64,000 nucleotides of DNA from Paractinoplanes polyasparticus. Lineage in GTDB: Bacteria; Actinomycetota; Actinomycetes; Mycobacteriales; Micromonosporaceae. The DNA is taken from assembly GCF_019710575.1 (NCBI RefSeq), contig NZ_JAHWFK010000007.1, positions 186,001 through 250,000 on the forward strand, in the 5' to 3' direction. The notes under the pieces were generated by a model, which worked only from the letters and a program-made list of their open reading frames with translations, searched no databases and was not told the DNA's origin. Below are positions 54,469-62,594 of this stretch, piece by piece; the stretch's first letter is position 1, and each line of letters opens with the position of its first letter. The translations under genes were made by a program, and so were the position numbers.

Positions 54469-55690
54469 CCGGCACGGACCTCTGCTCGCTGAGTTTGCCG
54501 TTCCTGAAGTCCATCGTCGTGCCCGCCGCGACCCGGGCGTCGTCGCTGAGGAAATTGACCTGGGTGCCGCCGGGGGGCAGGCCGGCCGGTGCCGGTGCCG
54601 ATGCCGATGCCGGTACGAGAGGCGCGTGGGTCGGCAGGTCGAGCACCGACAGGCCGACGAAAACTCTCGGCTCGGCCTGCATGGTGTTGTCCCAGCCGGG
54701 GCCGGCGCCGGCGACCTGCGCCTGTTCCGGATCGTCGGTGACCTTCTGCCAAGCGCCGGTCGCCAGCTCGTACCGATAGACCGCAGCCTTGCCGTGCGGT
54801 GGCCGCGCAGGGGATTTCGAGTCGGGCGCGGCCGTGTAGAGACCGCCGTAGAGCCAGCCTTCCCGCAGGGCCAACGGCTCGAAGCCGTTGACCCGTCTGC
54901 CCTCGACCGCCGGCGTCTCGAGGTACCCGTGGGTGCCGTCGGGTCGCCACAGGTACGCCTTCCCGCCGATCGTCCCGATGACAGTGCCGTCCGGTGTGAT
55001 CTCGGTGATCCTCGAGTCGGCGGAACTGGGGTCCTCAGGCAGCGGGAGCGGCACCGGATCGGCGTCGGGCGAGGCCCATCGCACCGGCCGTTCCTTATTG
55101 GGTGGGCCGGCCTTGCCGACGATCACCCCCGCGTCATTGATCGCATCGGCCTCGCCGAGACCGCCGGCCAGTTTCCGGATCTTTCCCCCTTCGATGACGT
55201 ACGGGTCGGGGTAGCCGTCGAAGTTGCCGCCAACCGCGACACCGGAGGCGTTGACGTCGGTCATCCAGACGCCCGCGCTGCCCTTGCGCAGCCCGGTCGG
55301 CTTCACATCGGTCACCAGCTCGCCGTTGTGCCACACCAGGATCGAGGTCGGGGCGGACCGGCCCACCTGAAGGGTGGTGCCGACGACCCAGGCGCCGGTC
55401 GGGTCGGCCCCGGTCACCTCGACGTTCTGGTGCTCCCCGATCGGCAGGGCGGCGGCCGTGCAGGCGGTGGGCCGGATCGGGCTCGGCTCCGGCTCCCGGT
55501 TCGCCGCCAGCAAGCCACCGGTCAGCCCGGCGGCGAGCAGGGCGGCCAGGGCCGAGCCGCTGGTCCACCAGCGGCGGCGGCGCATCCGGCGGCCTTCGCG
55601 CATGGCTCGGACCACGTCGATTGCGGGCGGTCCGGCCGGTTCGCCGCGCAGCGGGTGCAGCAGCCGGGATCCGTATTCTTCGTTGTTCAC
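54449..55690 (-). CDS. Single-span membrane protein with HAF-like repeats, partner of a SigE-type sigma factor
   Basis: A 413-aa protein. The first 45 residues are cytoplasmic and Arg-rich (MREGRRMRRRRWWT), followed by one transmembrane helix (SALAALLAAGLTGGLLAA). The outer domain has repeated strands like DVNASGVAVGGNFDGYPDPYV, INDAGVIVGKAG and ITPDGTVIGTIGGKAYLWR, the HAF extracellular-repeat pattern. Its start overlaps the sigma factor's stop by 4 nt (ATGA). It could be an anti-sigma factor sensing the outside, although no zinc-binding HxxxCxxC motif is present. Confidence 0.72.
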   Translation of the reverse strand: MNNEEYGSRLLHPLRGEPAGPPAIDVVRAMREGRRMRRRRWWTSGSALAALLAAGLTGGLLAANREPEPSPIRPTACTAAALPIGEHQNVEVTGADPTGAWVVGTTLQVGRSAPTSILVWHNGELVTDVKPTGLRKGSAGVWMTDVNASGVAVGGNFDGYPDPYVIEGGKIRKLAGGLGEADAINDAGVIVGKAGPPNKERPVRWASPDADPVPLPLPEDPSSADSRITEITPDGTVIGTIGGKAYLWRPDGTHGYLETPAVEGRRVNGFEPLALREGWLYGGLYTAAPDSKSPARPPHGKAAVYRYELATGAWQKVTDDPEQAQVAGAGPGWDNTMQAEPRVFVGLSVLDLPTHAPLVPASASAPAPAGLPPGGTQVNFLSDDARVAAGTTMDFRNGKLSEQRSVPVIWRCR

Positions 55691-56187
55691 AGCGCACCTC
55701 CCACGCGGTCACCCAGGATCCGCCGCAGGGCGTTGAGCCCGTGGGAGGTCTGGCTCTTGACGGTGCCTTCCGAGCAGCCGAGCAACTGCGCTACGTCGGC
55801 CACCGAGCGGTCACACAGGAAGCGCAGCACCAGCACCGCCTGCTGCCGGGCCGGGATCCGCTTGAGGGCAGCCCGCAGCACGGTTTTCTCGTCGGACGAC
55901 GCCGGTGGCGGGGCCGGTCTCTCGGGTGGGGCGCCGCGCAGGCTCACCCGCCACCACCCGCGGCGCTTCTCGTCCAGGAACGCGCGGACGAGCATCGTGT
56001 GCACGTAGGCGTCGACGTTCTCGACCTTCGCCACGCGCGGCCACTTCGCGTACAGCTTGGTGATCGTCTCTTGCACCAGGTCGTCGGCCTGGTGTTCGTC
56101 GCCGCCCAGCAGAAAGGCAAGGCGCCGTAACGCCGGTATCCGGCCGGACACGTACTCGAGGTACCCCGCGTCCGTTTCGTCGTTCAT
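55687..56187 (-). CDS. RNA polymerase sigma-70 factor, SigE family (ECF)
   Basis: A 166-aa ECF sigma factor. Region 2 has LLGGDEHQADDLVQETITKLYAKW and region 4 LKRIPARQQAVLVLRFLCD with SVADVAQLLGCSEGTVKSQTSHGL, the classic HTH. The ATG at 56187 is chosen because GGGAG lies 5 nt upstream; a GTG at 56214 is upstream in frame. It is coupled with the membrane protein gene and head to head with sigK. Confidence 0.88.
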   Translation of the reverse strand: MNDETDAGYLEYVSGRIPALRRLAFLLGGDEHQADDLVQETITKLYAKWPRVAKVENVDAYVHTMLVRAFLDEKRRGWWRVSLRGAPPERPAPPPASSDEKTVLRAALKRIPARQQAVLVLRFLCDRSVADVAQLLGCSEGTVKSQTSHGLNALRRILGDRVGGAL

Positions 56188-56263
56188 CCCCGCTCCCGTC
56201 CTCTCGTCCACCAATAGACGGGGACTTCCCGATCGAGGTTGTAAGGAGATTTTCCGCGGCGCG

Positions 56264-56292
56264 ACCCGTCCAGGCGCCCCGCTGTGCCGAAT
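56264..56292 (+). promoter_or_regulatory. SigK-type promoter of sigK-rskA
   Basis: ACCCGTCC at 56264-56271, exactly 15 nt, then CCGAAT at 56287-56292, 38 nt before the sigK start. The fasciclin promoter has the same spacing and the same -10. The -35 fits the CCATCC-type element I recall for mycobacterial SigK. Confidence 0.6.
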
Positions 56293-56330
56293 GGGGGTTT
56301 GAATGGCTGCAACGGCGAAAGGCGGATTCC

Positions 56331-56948
56331 ATGGCGGAGCGCGGTGTCGGCCGTCGCCCGGAGCACCTGGCGGCGGTTCCCGGGGTGGGGCCGCCCCCAG
56401 CGGACGCGGGCGATCTGCTGCGGGAAGTTGCGCGCGGCGACGAGAAGGCCTTCGGCCGGCTGTACGACCTGGTCGCGCCCCGTGTGTACGGGTTGATCCG
56501 GCGGGTGCTGCGCGATCCGGCGCAGGCCGAGGAGGTGACCCAGGAGGCGCTGGTCGAGGTGTGGCGGATGGCGGCCCGCTTCGATCCGGCGCGCGGCTCG
56601 GCCACGTCCTGGATCTTCACGATCGCCCACCGGCGGGCCGTCGACCGGGTTCGTTCCGAGCAGGCGGCCAGCGAGCGGACCATACGGGTCGGCGTGGCGT
56701 CGGTCGACACGCCGTACGACGCGGTGGCCGACGAGGTCTCGGGCCGGCTCGAACGCCAGCAGGTGCGCCGCTGTCTCGACGATCTGACTGAACTGCAGAG
56801 GCAGGCCGTGACGTTGGCCTACTACCAGGGTCATTCCTATCCGCGGGTGGCCGAACTGCTCGGCACACCCCTGCCGACGGTGAAGACGCGGATGCGCGAC
56901 GGGCTGATCCGCCTGCGCGACTGCATGGGAACGGGGGCCTCGGCGTGA
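56331..56948 (+). CDS. sigK: RNA polymerase sigma factor SigK (ECF19)
   Basis: A 205-aa ECF sigma factor. Region 2: LVAPRVYGLIRRVLRDPAQAEEVTQEALVEVWRMAARFDP (with SWIFTIAHRRAVDRVRS as 2.4). Region 4: LDDLTELQRQAVTLAYYQGH and VAELLGTPLPTVKTRMRDGL. Identification as SigK rests on the next gene being its RskA-type anti-sigma factor and on the fasciclin gene behind them, the mycobacterial order sigK-rskA-mpt70. GTG of rskA overlaps its stop. Probably autoregulated by the promoter at 56264-56292. Confidence 0.92.
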   Translation: MAERGVGRRPEHLAAVPGVGPPPADAGDLLREVARGDEKAFGRLYDLVAPRVYGLIRRVLRDPAQAEEVTQEALVEVWRMAARFDPARGSATSWIFTIAHRRAVDRVRSEQAASERTIRVGVASVDTPYDAVADEVSGRLERQQVRRCLDDLTELQRQAVTLAYYQGHSYPRVAELLGTPLPTVKTRMRDGLIRLRDCMGTGASA

Positions 56949-57682
56949 CCACAGAGATCCACAGCCTGGTCGGCGCCTACGTGCTCGACGCGGTGGACGA
57001 CATCGAACGCGCCTCGTTCGAGCGCCACCTGCGCGAGTGCGAATCGTGCCGGTCCGAGGTGACCGAGCTGAGCGAGACGGCCGCGCGGCTGGCCGACAAC
57101 ACCTGGTCCGTGCCGCCGCCCTGGCTCCGCGAGAACGTCCTGTCCGAGGTCGGTCGCACCCGTCAGCTTCCGCCGGTCGTCGAGGGTGCGCCCCCGGCTC
57201 GCACGGCTTCGCGCTGGCGGCGCTTCACGGCCGCGGCGGCCGCGGTGGTGGCGGCGGTCGGCGCGGGCTCGGCCGTTTATGTGGTTCAGGATCAGCGCGT
57301 ACGCGAGGAGCAGCGGGTCGCCGAGGCGGCGCGGGCCAACGAGGCCCGTATCCGGACGATCCTGGCCGCGCCCGACGTGGTGCTGAAGAAGCAGGACGTG
57401 TCGACCGGTGGCCGCGTCACGGTGGCCACCTCGCGCCTGCACGACGCGGGCGTGGTGATCCTGGCGGCCGAGGCCGCGCCGACCGGCCGCGTCTATCAAC
57501 TGTGGACCATCCGGCCCGGCGGCGCCCCGGTGCCGGCCGCGGTACTGAACGAGGGCCAGGCGGCCGACGTCGTGGTGCTCGAGGGTCTGCCGGGCGCGAC
57601 CGACGTCGGTGTCACGCTCGAACCGCCGAAGGGATCGCCGACGCCGACACTGCCGATGGTGGCCGACGTCAAACTCGTTTGA
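56945..57682 (+). CDS. rskA: Anti-sigma-K factor RskA
   Basis: A 245-aa single-span protein. Cytoplasmic zinc-binding anti-sigma domain with HLRECESC (HxxxCxxC) near residue 28, transmembrane helix at about 95-115 (AAAAAVVAAVGAGSAVYVV), and extracytoplasmic RskA domain (VATSRLHDAGVVILAAEAAP, YQLWTI, ATDVGVTLEPP). It holds SigK inactive until regulated proteolysis releases it. GTG start overlaps the sigK stop (GTGA). The outer domain is the conserved C-terminal one of the family. Confidence 0.93.
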   Translation: MTTEIHSLVGAYVLDAVDDIERASFERHLRECESCRSEVTELSETAARLADNTWSVPPPWLRENVLSEVGRTRQLPPVVEGAPPARTASRWRRFTAAAAAVVAAVGAGSAVYVVQDQRVREEQRVAEAARANEARIRTILAAPDVVLKKQDVSTGGRVTVATSRLHDAGVVILAAEAAPTGRVYQLWTIRPGGAPVPAAVLNEGQAADVVVLEGLPGATDVGVTLEPPKGSPTPTLPMVADVKLV

Positions 57683-57688
57683 AGTCCG

Positions 57689-57717
57689 ACCAATCCGCCG
57701 CATGGTTCGTCCCGAAT
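57689..57717 (+). promoter_or_regulatory. SigK-type promoter of the fasciclin gene
   Basis: ACCAATCC at 57689-57696, 15 nt, CCGAAT at 57712-57717, then 39 nt to the ATG. The layout equals that before sigK (ACCNNTCC, 15 nt, CCGAAT). Confidence 0.6.
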
Positions 57718-57756
57718 CCGGAGTGAAGGTACAAAATCCAAAGTTAGGGACGAATC

Positions 57757-58395
57757 ATGCGTGCAATGAAGTTCACCGCGCTCGCGGCGGCGACCCTCTT
57801 CTCGATCTCGCTGACCGCCTGCGGCAGTGATTCCTCCACCGACGGCGAGGGCACGGCCGCGGCCCCGACCACGATGGCCAGCAGCGCACCGGAAAGCTCG
57901 GCGCCGGCCGACATGATGACCACCTTCGGCGCCGGCTGTTCGGCCGTGCCGGCTGACGCGTCGAACCCGGGCAGCTTCCAGGCCATGGCTCAGGTGCCGG
58001 TGGCCACCGCGGCCTCGGGCAACCCGCTGCTCTCGACGCTGGTGACCGCGGTCAAGAAGGCCGGCCTGGTCGACTCGCTCAACTCGGCCGAGGGGATCAC
58101 CGTCTTCGCGCCCACCAACGACGCGTTCGGCAAGATTCCCAAGGCCGACCTGGACAAGGTGCTGGCCGACAAGAAGACGCTGACCAGCATCCTGACCTAC
58201 CACGTGGTGCCCGGGAAGCTCGCGCCCGAGTCGCTGGCCGGCGCGCACAAGACCCTCCAGGGCGACGACCTGACGGTCAGCGGCAGCGGCGAGGACTTCA
58301 AGGTGAACGGGGCCGCGTCGGTGGTCTGCGGCAACGTGCAGACGGCCAACGCGACCGTCTACATCATCGACTCCGTCCTGATGCCGAAGAGCTGA
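57757..58395 (+). CDS. Fasciclin-domain lipoprotein (MPT70/MPT83-like)
   Basis: A 212-aa exported lipoprotein: signal ending LTAC at about residue 22, a Ser/Ala/Pro linker, then one FAS1 domain (residues about 60-210). It contains PLLSTLVTAVKKAGLVDSLN, GITVFAPTNDAFGKIP and LTYHVVPGKLA, with the C-terminal IIDSVLMP. MPT70/MPT83 are its mycobacterial homologues under SigK. Its stop is fused by one base with the start of the next gene. A SigK-like promoter lies upstream. Confidence 0.92.
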   Translation: MRAMKFTALAAATLFSISLTACGSDSSTDGEGTAAAPTTMASSAPESSAPADMMTTFGAGCSAVPADASNPGSFQAMAQVPVATAASGNPLLSTLVTAVKKAGLVDSLNSAEGITVFAPTNDAFGKIPKADLDKVLADKKTLTSILTYHVVPGKLAPESLAGAHKTLQGDDLTVSGSGEDFKVNGAASVVCGNVQTANATVYIIDSVLMPKS

Positions 58396-59873
58396 TGCGA
58401 GCCCTGGCGGGGGCGGCGGCCGGACTGGTGGCCGCGGGATTCGGGGTGGCGACGGCCGAGGTGCTGGCCGCCGCCACCCGGCCGGCGGCCGGGCCGCTGA
58501 TCGCGGTCGGCGGCGCGGTCATCGACGCGACGCCGACGGCGGTGAAGGAGTTCGCCGTACGCGAGCTCGGGACGTCCGACAAGCCGGTGCTGCTCACGGT
58601 CATCGGGCTGGTGGTGGCGGCCCTGGCCGCGGTGGCCGGGATCGCGGGCCGTCGGCGGCGGCTCTTCGTCGTGGCCGGTCCGGCGGTGCTCGGCCTGGCC
58701 GGTGCGGGTGCGGCGTTGTCGCGGCCGGCTGCCGAGCCCTACGACGTGGTGCCCTCCCTGGTCGGAGCGGCGCTGGCCGGGCTGGCGCTGTGGTGGCTGC
58801 TGCGGGGTGGTGATCGGACTTCCGGCGTCCGGGTGGATCGCCGGCGGTTCCTGCGGGCGGCCGCCCTGGTCGCCGGTGGAGCCGTGGTGGCCTCGGGCGG
58901 AGCGGTGGCAGTGCGCCGATCGGTCGGGGGAGCGCGGGCCCGGGCTCGGGAATCGGTGCGCCTGCCGGCTGCGGCCGACACCGGACCATCCGTGGACGCC
59001 GGGCTGCTCACGCCGAACAAGGACTTCTACCGGGTGGACACCGCGCTGACCGTGCCCCGGATCGACCTCGACGGCTGGTCGCTGCGCGTGCACGGCATGG
59101 TCGACCGGGAGCTGCGGCTATCGTTCGCGGATCTGCTCGCCCGGCCGCTGATCGAGCGGCCGGTGACCATGACCTGCGTCTCCAATGAAGTGGGTGGGCC
59201 GTACATGGGGACGGCTCGGTGGCTCGGCGTGCCGCTGGCTCCGCTGCTGCGCTCGCTCGGCGTGAAATCCGGCGCCGAACAGCTCGTGGCGCGTTCGGTC
59301 GAGGGCATGACGATCGGCACGCCGGTGGCGACTCTGCTGGACGGGCGCGACGCGATGCTCGCGGTCGGCATGAACGGCGAGCCGCTGCCGCTCGAACACG
59401 GTTTCCCGGTGCGCATGCTGACCCCGGGGGTGTACGGCTACGCGGGTTCGTGCAAGTGGCTGAGTTCGCTCGAACTGACCACCTTCGACCAGTTCGACCC
59501 GTACTGGGTCTCGCGCGGCTGGGCGGCCGAGGCCCCCGTCAAGACCGGGTCACGGGTCGACCGGCCCCGGCCGTTCGCGCGGCTTACCGCGGGCACGGTC
59601 ACCGTGGCCGGGGTGGCGTGGGCGCAGCGGCGGGGGATCGCGGCGGTCGAGGTGCGGATCGACGACGGACCATGGGCGCAGGCCGAACTGCTGCCGGCGC
59701 CGTCGGTGGACACGTGGGTGCAGTGGCGGTACTCGTGGCCGGCCGTCGCCGGGCCGCATTCCATCGCCGTACGAGCCACGGATCGCACCGGGGCCGTGCA
59801 GACGCAGTCGAGGGCCACCCCGTTCCCCAGCGGAGCCACGGGGTGGCACACGATCAGCGTGACGGTCTCGTAG
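58395..59873 (+). CDS. Membrane-anchored molybdopterin (sulfite oxidase-like) oxidoreductase
   Basis: A 492-aa protein. About four N-terminal hydrophobic segments (to residue about 140) precede a Tat-like RRRFLRAA sequence with another hydrophobic stretch. The oxidoreductase domain then has the molybdenum-ligating C261 in MTCVSNEVGG and LLDGRDAML, EHGFPVRMLTPG and GSCKWLSSLEL. A C-terminal dimerisation Ig-like domain follows (AAVEVRIDDGPWAQAEL). Cofactor type is that of SuoX/MsrP. The ATG overlaps the fasciclin stop (TGATG), so it is part of the SigK operon and may repair oxidised thiols or sulfur compounds in the envelope. Confidence 0.87.
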   Translation: MRALAGAAAGLVAAGFGVATAEVLAAATRPAAGPLIAVGGAVIDATPTAVKEFAVRELGTSDKPVLLTVIGLVVAALAAVAGIAGRRRRLFVVAGPAVLGLAGAGAALSRPAAEPYDVVPSLVGAALAGLALWWLLRGGDRTSGVRVDRRRFLRAAALVAGGAVVASGGAVAVRRSVGGARARARESVRLPAAADTGPSVDAGLLTPNKDFYRVDTALTVPRIDLDGWSLRVHGMVDRELRLSFADLLARPLIERPVTMTCVSNEVGGPYMGTARWLGVPLAPLLRSLGVKSGAEQLVARSVEGMTIGTPVATLLDGRDAMLAVGMNGEPLPLEHGFPVRMLTPGVYGYAGSCKWLSSLELTTFDQFDPYWVSRGWAAEAPVKTGSRVDRPRPFARLTAGTVTVAGVAWAQRRGIAAVEVRIDDGPWAQAELLPAPSVDTWVQWRYSWPAVAGPHSIAVRATDRTGAVQTQSRATPFPSGATGWHTISVTVS

Positions 59874-59887
59874 CGTCCGTCCGTTGC

Positions 59888-60178
59888 TCAGGGAACGGTG
59901 CGTTCGATGGCGGCAGCGCCATCGCGTTCGAGTTCCTCGCGGGCGCGCTCGATGTTGGCCGGGGTCGGGTCCCGGCCCTCGGCGACGGCCAGGTCCTCGG
60001 GGTCCCAGGGCTGGTCGGCGCCTGTCCGCACGACCGGTTCCTCGCCCGGTTGCAGGAACTCCGGGGTGTCGCGGTCGGCGCCGCCGCCCGTGATGAACGC
60101 GTCGACCGCGACATCGTCCTCGATGGCGTCGGCGACTTCGGGTGTTTCCTCCAGAGGCTGACGAATCTCGTCGCTCAT
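59888..60178 (-). CDS. Conserved acidic protein (DUF5709-like, 96 aa)
   Basis: ATG at 60178 has GGGAGG 6 nt upstream. The protein is acidic and probably unstructured, with ETPEVADAIEDDVAVDAFIT, EPVVRTGADQPWDPEDLAVA and PTPANIERAREELERDG. Short WDPEDLAVAEGRDPT-type elements are seen in actinobacterial DUF5709 proteins. Function unknown. It converges on the molybdoenzyme gene. Confidence 0.62.
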   Translation of the reverse strand: MSDEIRQPLEETPEVADAIEDDVAVDAFITGGGADRDTPEFLQPGEEPVVRTGADQPWDPEDLAVAEGRDPTPANIERAREELERDGAAAIERTVP

Positions 60179-60486
60179 GGTGTCCTCCCCACATCGGCTG
60201 ACAGATCTTCTACCCCACCCTCGTCTCTTCTGACCCATTGTGTGGCAGGCATCCCGCACTCGGCGCTCCGGACGCGGAGCACCCAAAGGGACGATGTTGG
60301 CCTCCACCGGCCAAACTGAGCGCTAACTGGACAGGACCTGCGCGTTACGGATGGACGCTGAGTAGCGGGCCGAATACATTTTCGCTCTGACGTCCGTTCG
60401 CGAGGTCCGGCGGTGACTGCGCCCGAGCCTCCGCGGAGCGGCGTGGTGAGGGGGAAACGCATGACCGAGAGCCGGGGAGGACGGTC
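60179..60486. other. 308-bp intergenic stretch
   Basis: Between two divergent genes. It holds an ATG at 60462 opening a 9-codon reading frame (MTESRGGRS) whose TGA overlaps the GTG of the next gene, and GGGGAGG, the ribosome binding site of that gene. No promoter, hairpin or RNA gene that I can support. Confidence 0.5.
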
Positions 60487-60852
60487 GTGACCAGCCTGTC
60501 CGATGCCGAACGGGACGCCTGTGACGTGCTGCAGGCCCTGGCCGGCCTGGCCGCGCTGCTGCGCCGCCCCGTCGAAAGCGAGCCGGGCCTGACCTCGGCC
60601 GACCTCGCGTCCGACGAGACCCGCCGCCTTCTGCTGGGCCTGGCCGAAGACGGCGGCCTGGCCGCCGCGCGCGTGCTGGCTTATCTGCGCAACCAGCGCG
60701 GGGCCGGTGACGGCGAGCTGGCCGCGGTCCCGATGCGGTTGGGCCCGTGGCGCGAGTGGGTTCCCCCGCGCGGCCACCTGTTCGGCCTGGCTCCGGTCCG
60801 CCCGGCCGCCAACGAGGTCCCGCAGCCTCGCCGCAGCGACCCGGGCGAGTGA
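60487..60852 (+). CDS. Hypothetical protein, helical (121 aa)
   Basis: GTG at 60487 with GGGGAGGACGGTC before it. The helical N-terminal half reads SLSDAERDACDVLQALAGLAALL and DLASDETRRLLLGLAEDGG; the C-terminal third is Pro/Arg-rich and probably unstructured. No family is recognised. It converges with the AraC gene and may be coupled to the 9-codon leader upstream. Confidence 0.5.
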   Translation: MTSLSDAERDACDVLQALAGLAALLRRPVESEPGLTSADLASDETRRLLLGLAEDGGLAAARVLAYLRNQRGAGDGELAAVPMRLGPWREWVPPRGHLFGLAPVRPAANEVPQPRRSDPGE

Positions 60853-60878
60853 ATTTCCGTTCCGCCGGTTCCGGTATC

Positions 60879-61883
60879 TCAGCGGGGTGACCGCAGGGTT
60901 TCCGACGGCGACTCGCCGAACTGGCTGCGGTAGGCCGAGGCGAACCGGCCCAGATGGGCGAAGCCCCACCGGTGAGCGACGGCCGCGACCGTCAGCCGAA
61001 CGGGGTCGGCCCGCCGCAGGTCCTCGTGCGCCCGGCCCAAGCGCACACGCTGCAGGTACGTCATGGGGGCGGTGCCCACATGCCGGCGGAAGCCCTCCTG
61101 CAGGGACCGGACGCTCATGTTCGCCACGCGGGCCAGTTCGGTCACCGTGAACGGACGCTCGGGTTCGGCCTGGATGGCGTCGACCACCCGGCGGATGGCT
61201 CGGGGTGGGCCGGCGGTGATCGGGCCGGTCAGCTCCTCGCGGTAGCGGTGAGGGACGCTCAGCAGCAGGCCGCTGAGCACCGTGCTGCGTAGCTGCTCGG
61301 CGATCAGCGGCTCGAAGAAGAGGCTGCCCTCGCGGGGTAGTTCCTCGCAGAGCAGCCGGACCAGCCGGCTCCAGCTGTATCCCGGGCCGGTGGAGAGGTC
61401 GACCTCCGGTGGAAGGAGCAGAGGTCCCTCGATCGGGTATCCCAGCAGTCCCGACAATTCCTCTTCCAGGGCCTTGCGCTCGACCTTCACCGCGACCTCG
61501 GCCGAGTTGGCCTCCCGGGACGTATAGACCGGACTGCCGGGGCCGAAGATGACTCCCGTCGGCGGGTCGGCGACGACCTCGTGGCCGGCGTGCCGGGCGT
61601 GCAGGCGGCCGACCGTGGGCATGGTGACGTGATAAGCGTCCAATTCGGCCACGAGCAGCGTCACGGCGCTGGCGAAGCTTAATTGTCCGACCGTAAGAGG
61701 TCCGAGTTGGATCACTCCGACGCCGAGCTGAAAGTCAGCCTTGTTCTCCGGCGTTCCCACCGCCACCGGGTAGTAGAAACGATTTAGCACAGAGCGCGCT
61801 TCATCGATATCCACCCCGCTGAAGTGGGCTATCTCCGGCATATCGGAGAGCAATTGGGCCGACCTCGGAGTGACGTCAACCAT
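60879..61883 (-). CDS. AraC-family transcriptional regulator
   Basis: A 334-aa regulator. The C-terminal AraC DNA-binding domain has two helix-turn-helix motifs: VTELARVANMSVRSLQEGFRR and VAAVAHRWGFAHLGRFASAYR, ending GESPSETLRSP. The N-terminal 200 residues resemble the AraC-binding-like domain of OxyR-unrelated regulators with DARHAGHEVVADPPTGVIFGP region, similar to those controlling aromatic-compound genes. No neighbour in the window is an obvious target. 285 bp upstream (61884-62168) shows no recognisable element. Confidence 0.88.
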   Translation of the reverse strand: MVDVTPRSAQLLSDMPEIAHFSGVDIDEARSVLNRFYYPVAVGTPENKADFQLGVGVIQLGPLTVGQLSFASAVTLLVAELDAYHVTMPTVGRLHARHAGHEVVADPPTGVIFGPGSPVYTSREANSAEVAVKVERKALEEELSGLLGYPIEGPLLLPPEVDLSTGPGYSWSRLVRLLCEELPREGSLFFEPLIAEQLRSTVLSGLLLSVPHRYREELTGPITAGPPRAIRRVVDAIQAEPERPFTVTELARVANMSVRSLQEGFRRHVGTAPMTYLQRVRLGRAHEDLRRADPVRLTVAAVAHRWGFAHLGRFASAYRSQFGESPSETLRSPR

Positions 61884-62168
61884 GCCGAAGTGAGTCCCGT
61901 CGCATACGGTGAGTATTCGACTTCGGGACGTCGATCGTCAACGTTGCCGCCACGCTCTGACCGTTCCAGCACATTCAGGCCATATGAACTACTCTGGCGT
62001 TCCGCGCCTACGTGGCGTAACTTGCAGACCAGCGGATTGTTGTAGAACGCGGTCGGAGAGCGGCGCCCGGGCGAGGCGTCCGACGCCATCCAGGTCATTA
62101 CCGGCCGGCGGAGCGTCCTTCACGCGGAAGTCGGCGTCGGCCCGCTCGATGCCAGGAAGAGGGCAGCC

Positions 62169-62525
62169 GTGTATCTGCCGATCACCACGCGCCAGCTGGC
62201 TGATGGCACCGTCGAGATCGCACCCAGCGGTGAGATCGATCTCGACAACGCCCACGTGATGCGGGACGCCGTCAACGACGTGCTGACCAGCTCCACGCCG
62301 GGCAAGATCTGCCTCGATCTGCAGCGGGTCATGCTGATCGACAGCATCGGCATCGGCATCCTGGTGGCCTGCTTCCACACGGCCGCCGCCAGCGGCATCA
62401 AGCTCGTGGTGAGCCACCCCAGCCCCACGGTCTATCGCCAGCTCTGGGTGTCCGGCCTGGTAGGGCTGCTGGGCTGCGCCGAGCCGCCCTCGCCGCGCAC
62501 ATCGGTGGGCCTGCGCCCGTCCTGA
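62169..62525 (+). CDS. STAS-domain anti-anti-sigma factor
   Basis: A 118-aa protein from GTG at 62169. The STAS fold reads EIAPSGEIDLDNAHVMRDAV and LQRVMLIDSIGIGILVACF, with S59 in the phosphorylation motif DSIGIG. It probably binds an RsbW-type anti-sigma kinase in a SigB/SigF-like stress system. The last 15 residues are Pro/Ser-rich. It is a single gene, without its kinase or sigma factor next door. A hairpin separates it from the MFS gene. Confidence 0.82.
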   Translation: MYLPITTRQLADGTVEIAPSGEIDLDNAHVMRDAVNDVLTSSTPGKICLDLQRVMLIDSIGIGILVACFHTAAASGIKLVVSHPSPTVYRQLWVSGLVGLLGCAEPPSPRTSVGLRPS

Positions 62526-62533
62526 CCCCGCAA

Positions 62534-62562
62534 CCGGGCCGCCCCCCGAGGGAGCGGCCCGG
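62534..62562. terminator. Bidirectional terminator between STAS and MFS genes
   Basis: CCGGGCCGC at 62534-62542 and GCGGCCCGG at 62554-62562 form a perfect 9-bp stem with an 11-nt loop between the convergent genes. Confidence 0.55.
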
Positions 62563-62594
62563 CGTGCCTGCGGTCGATCGGTGCCCGCGGTATC

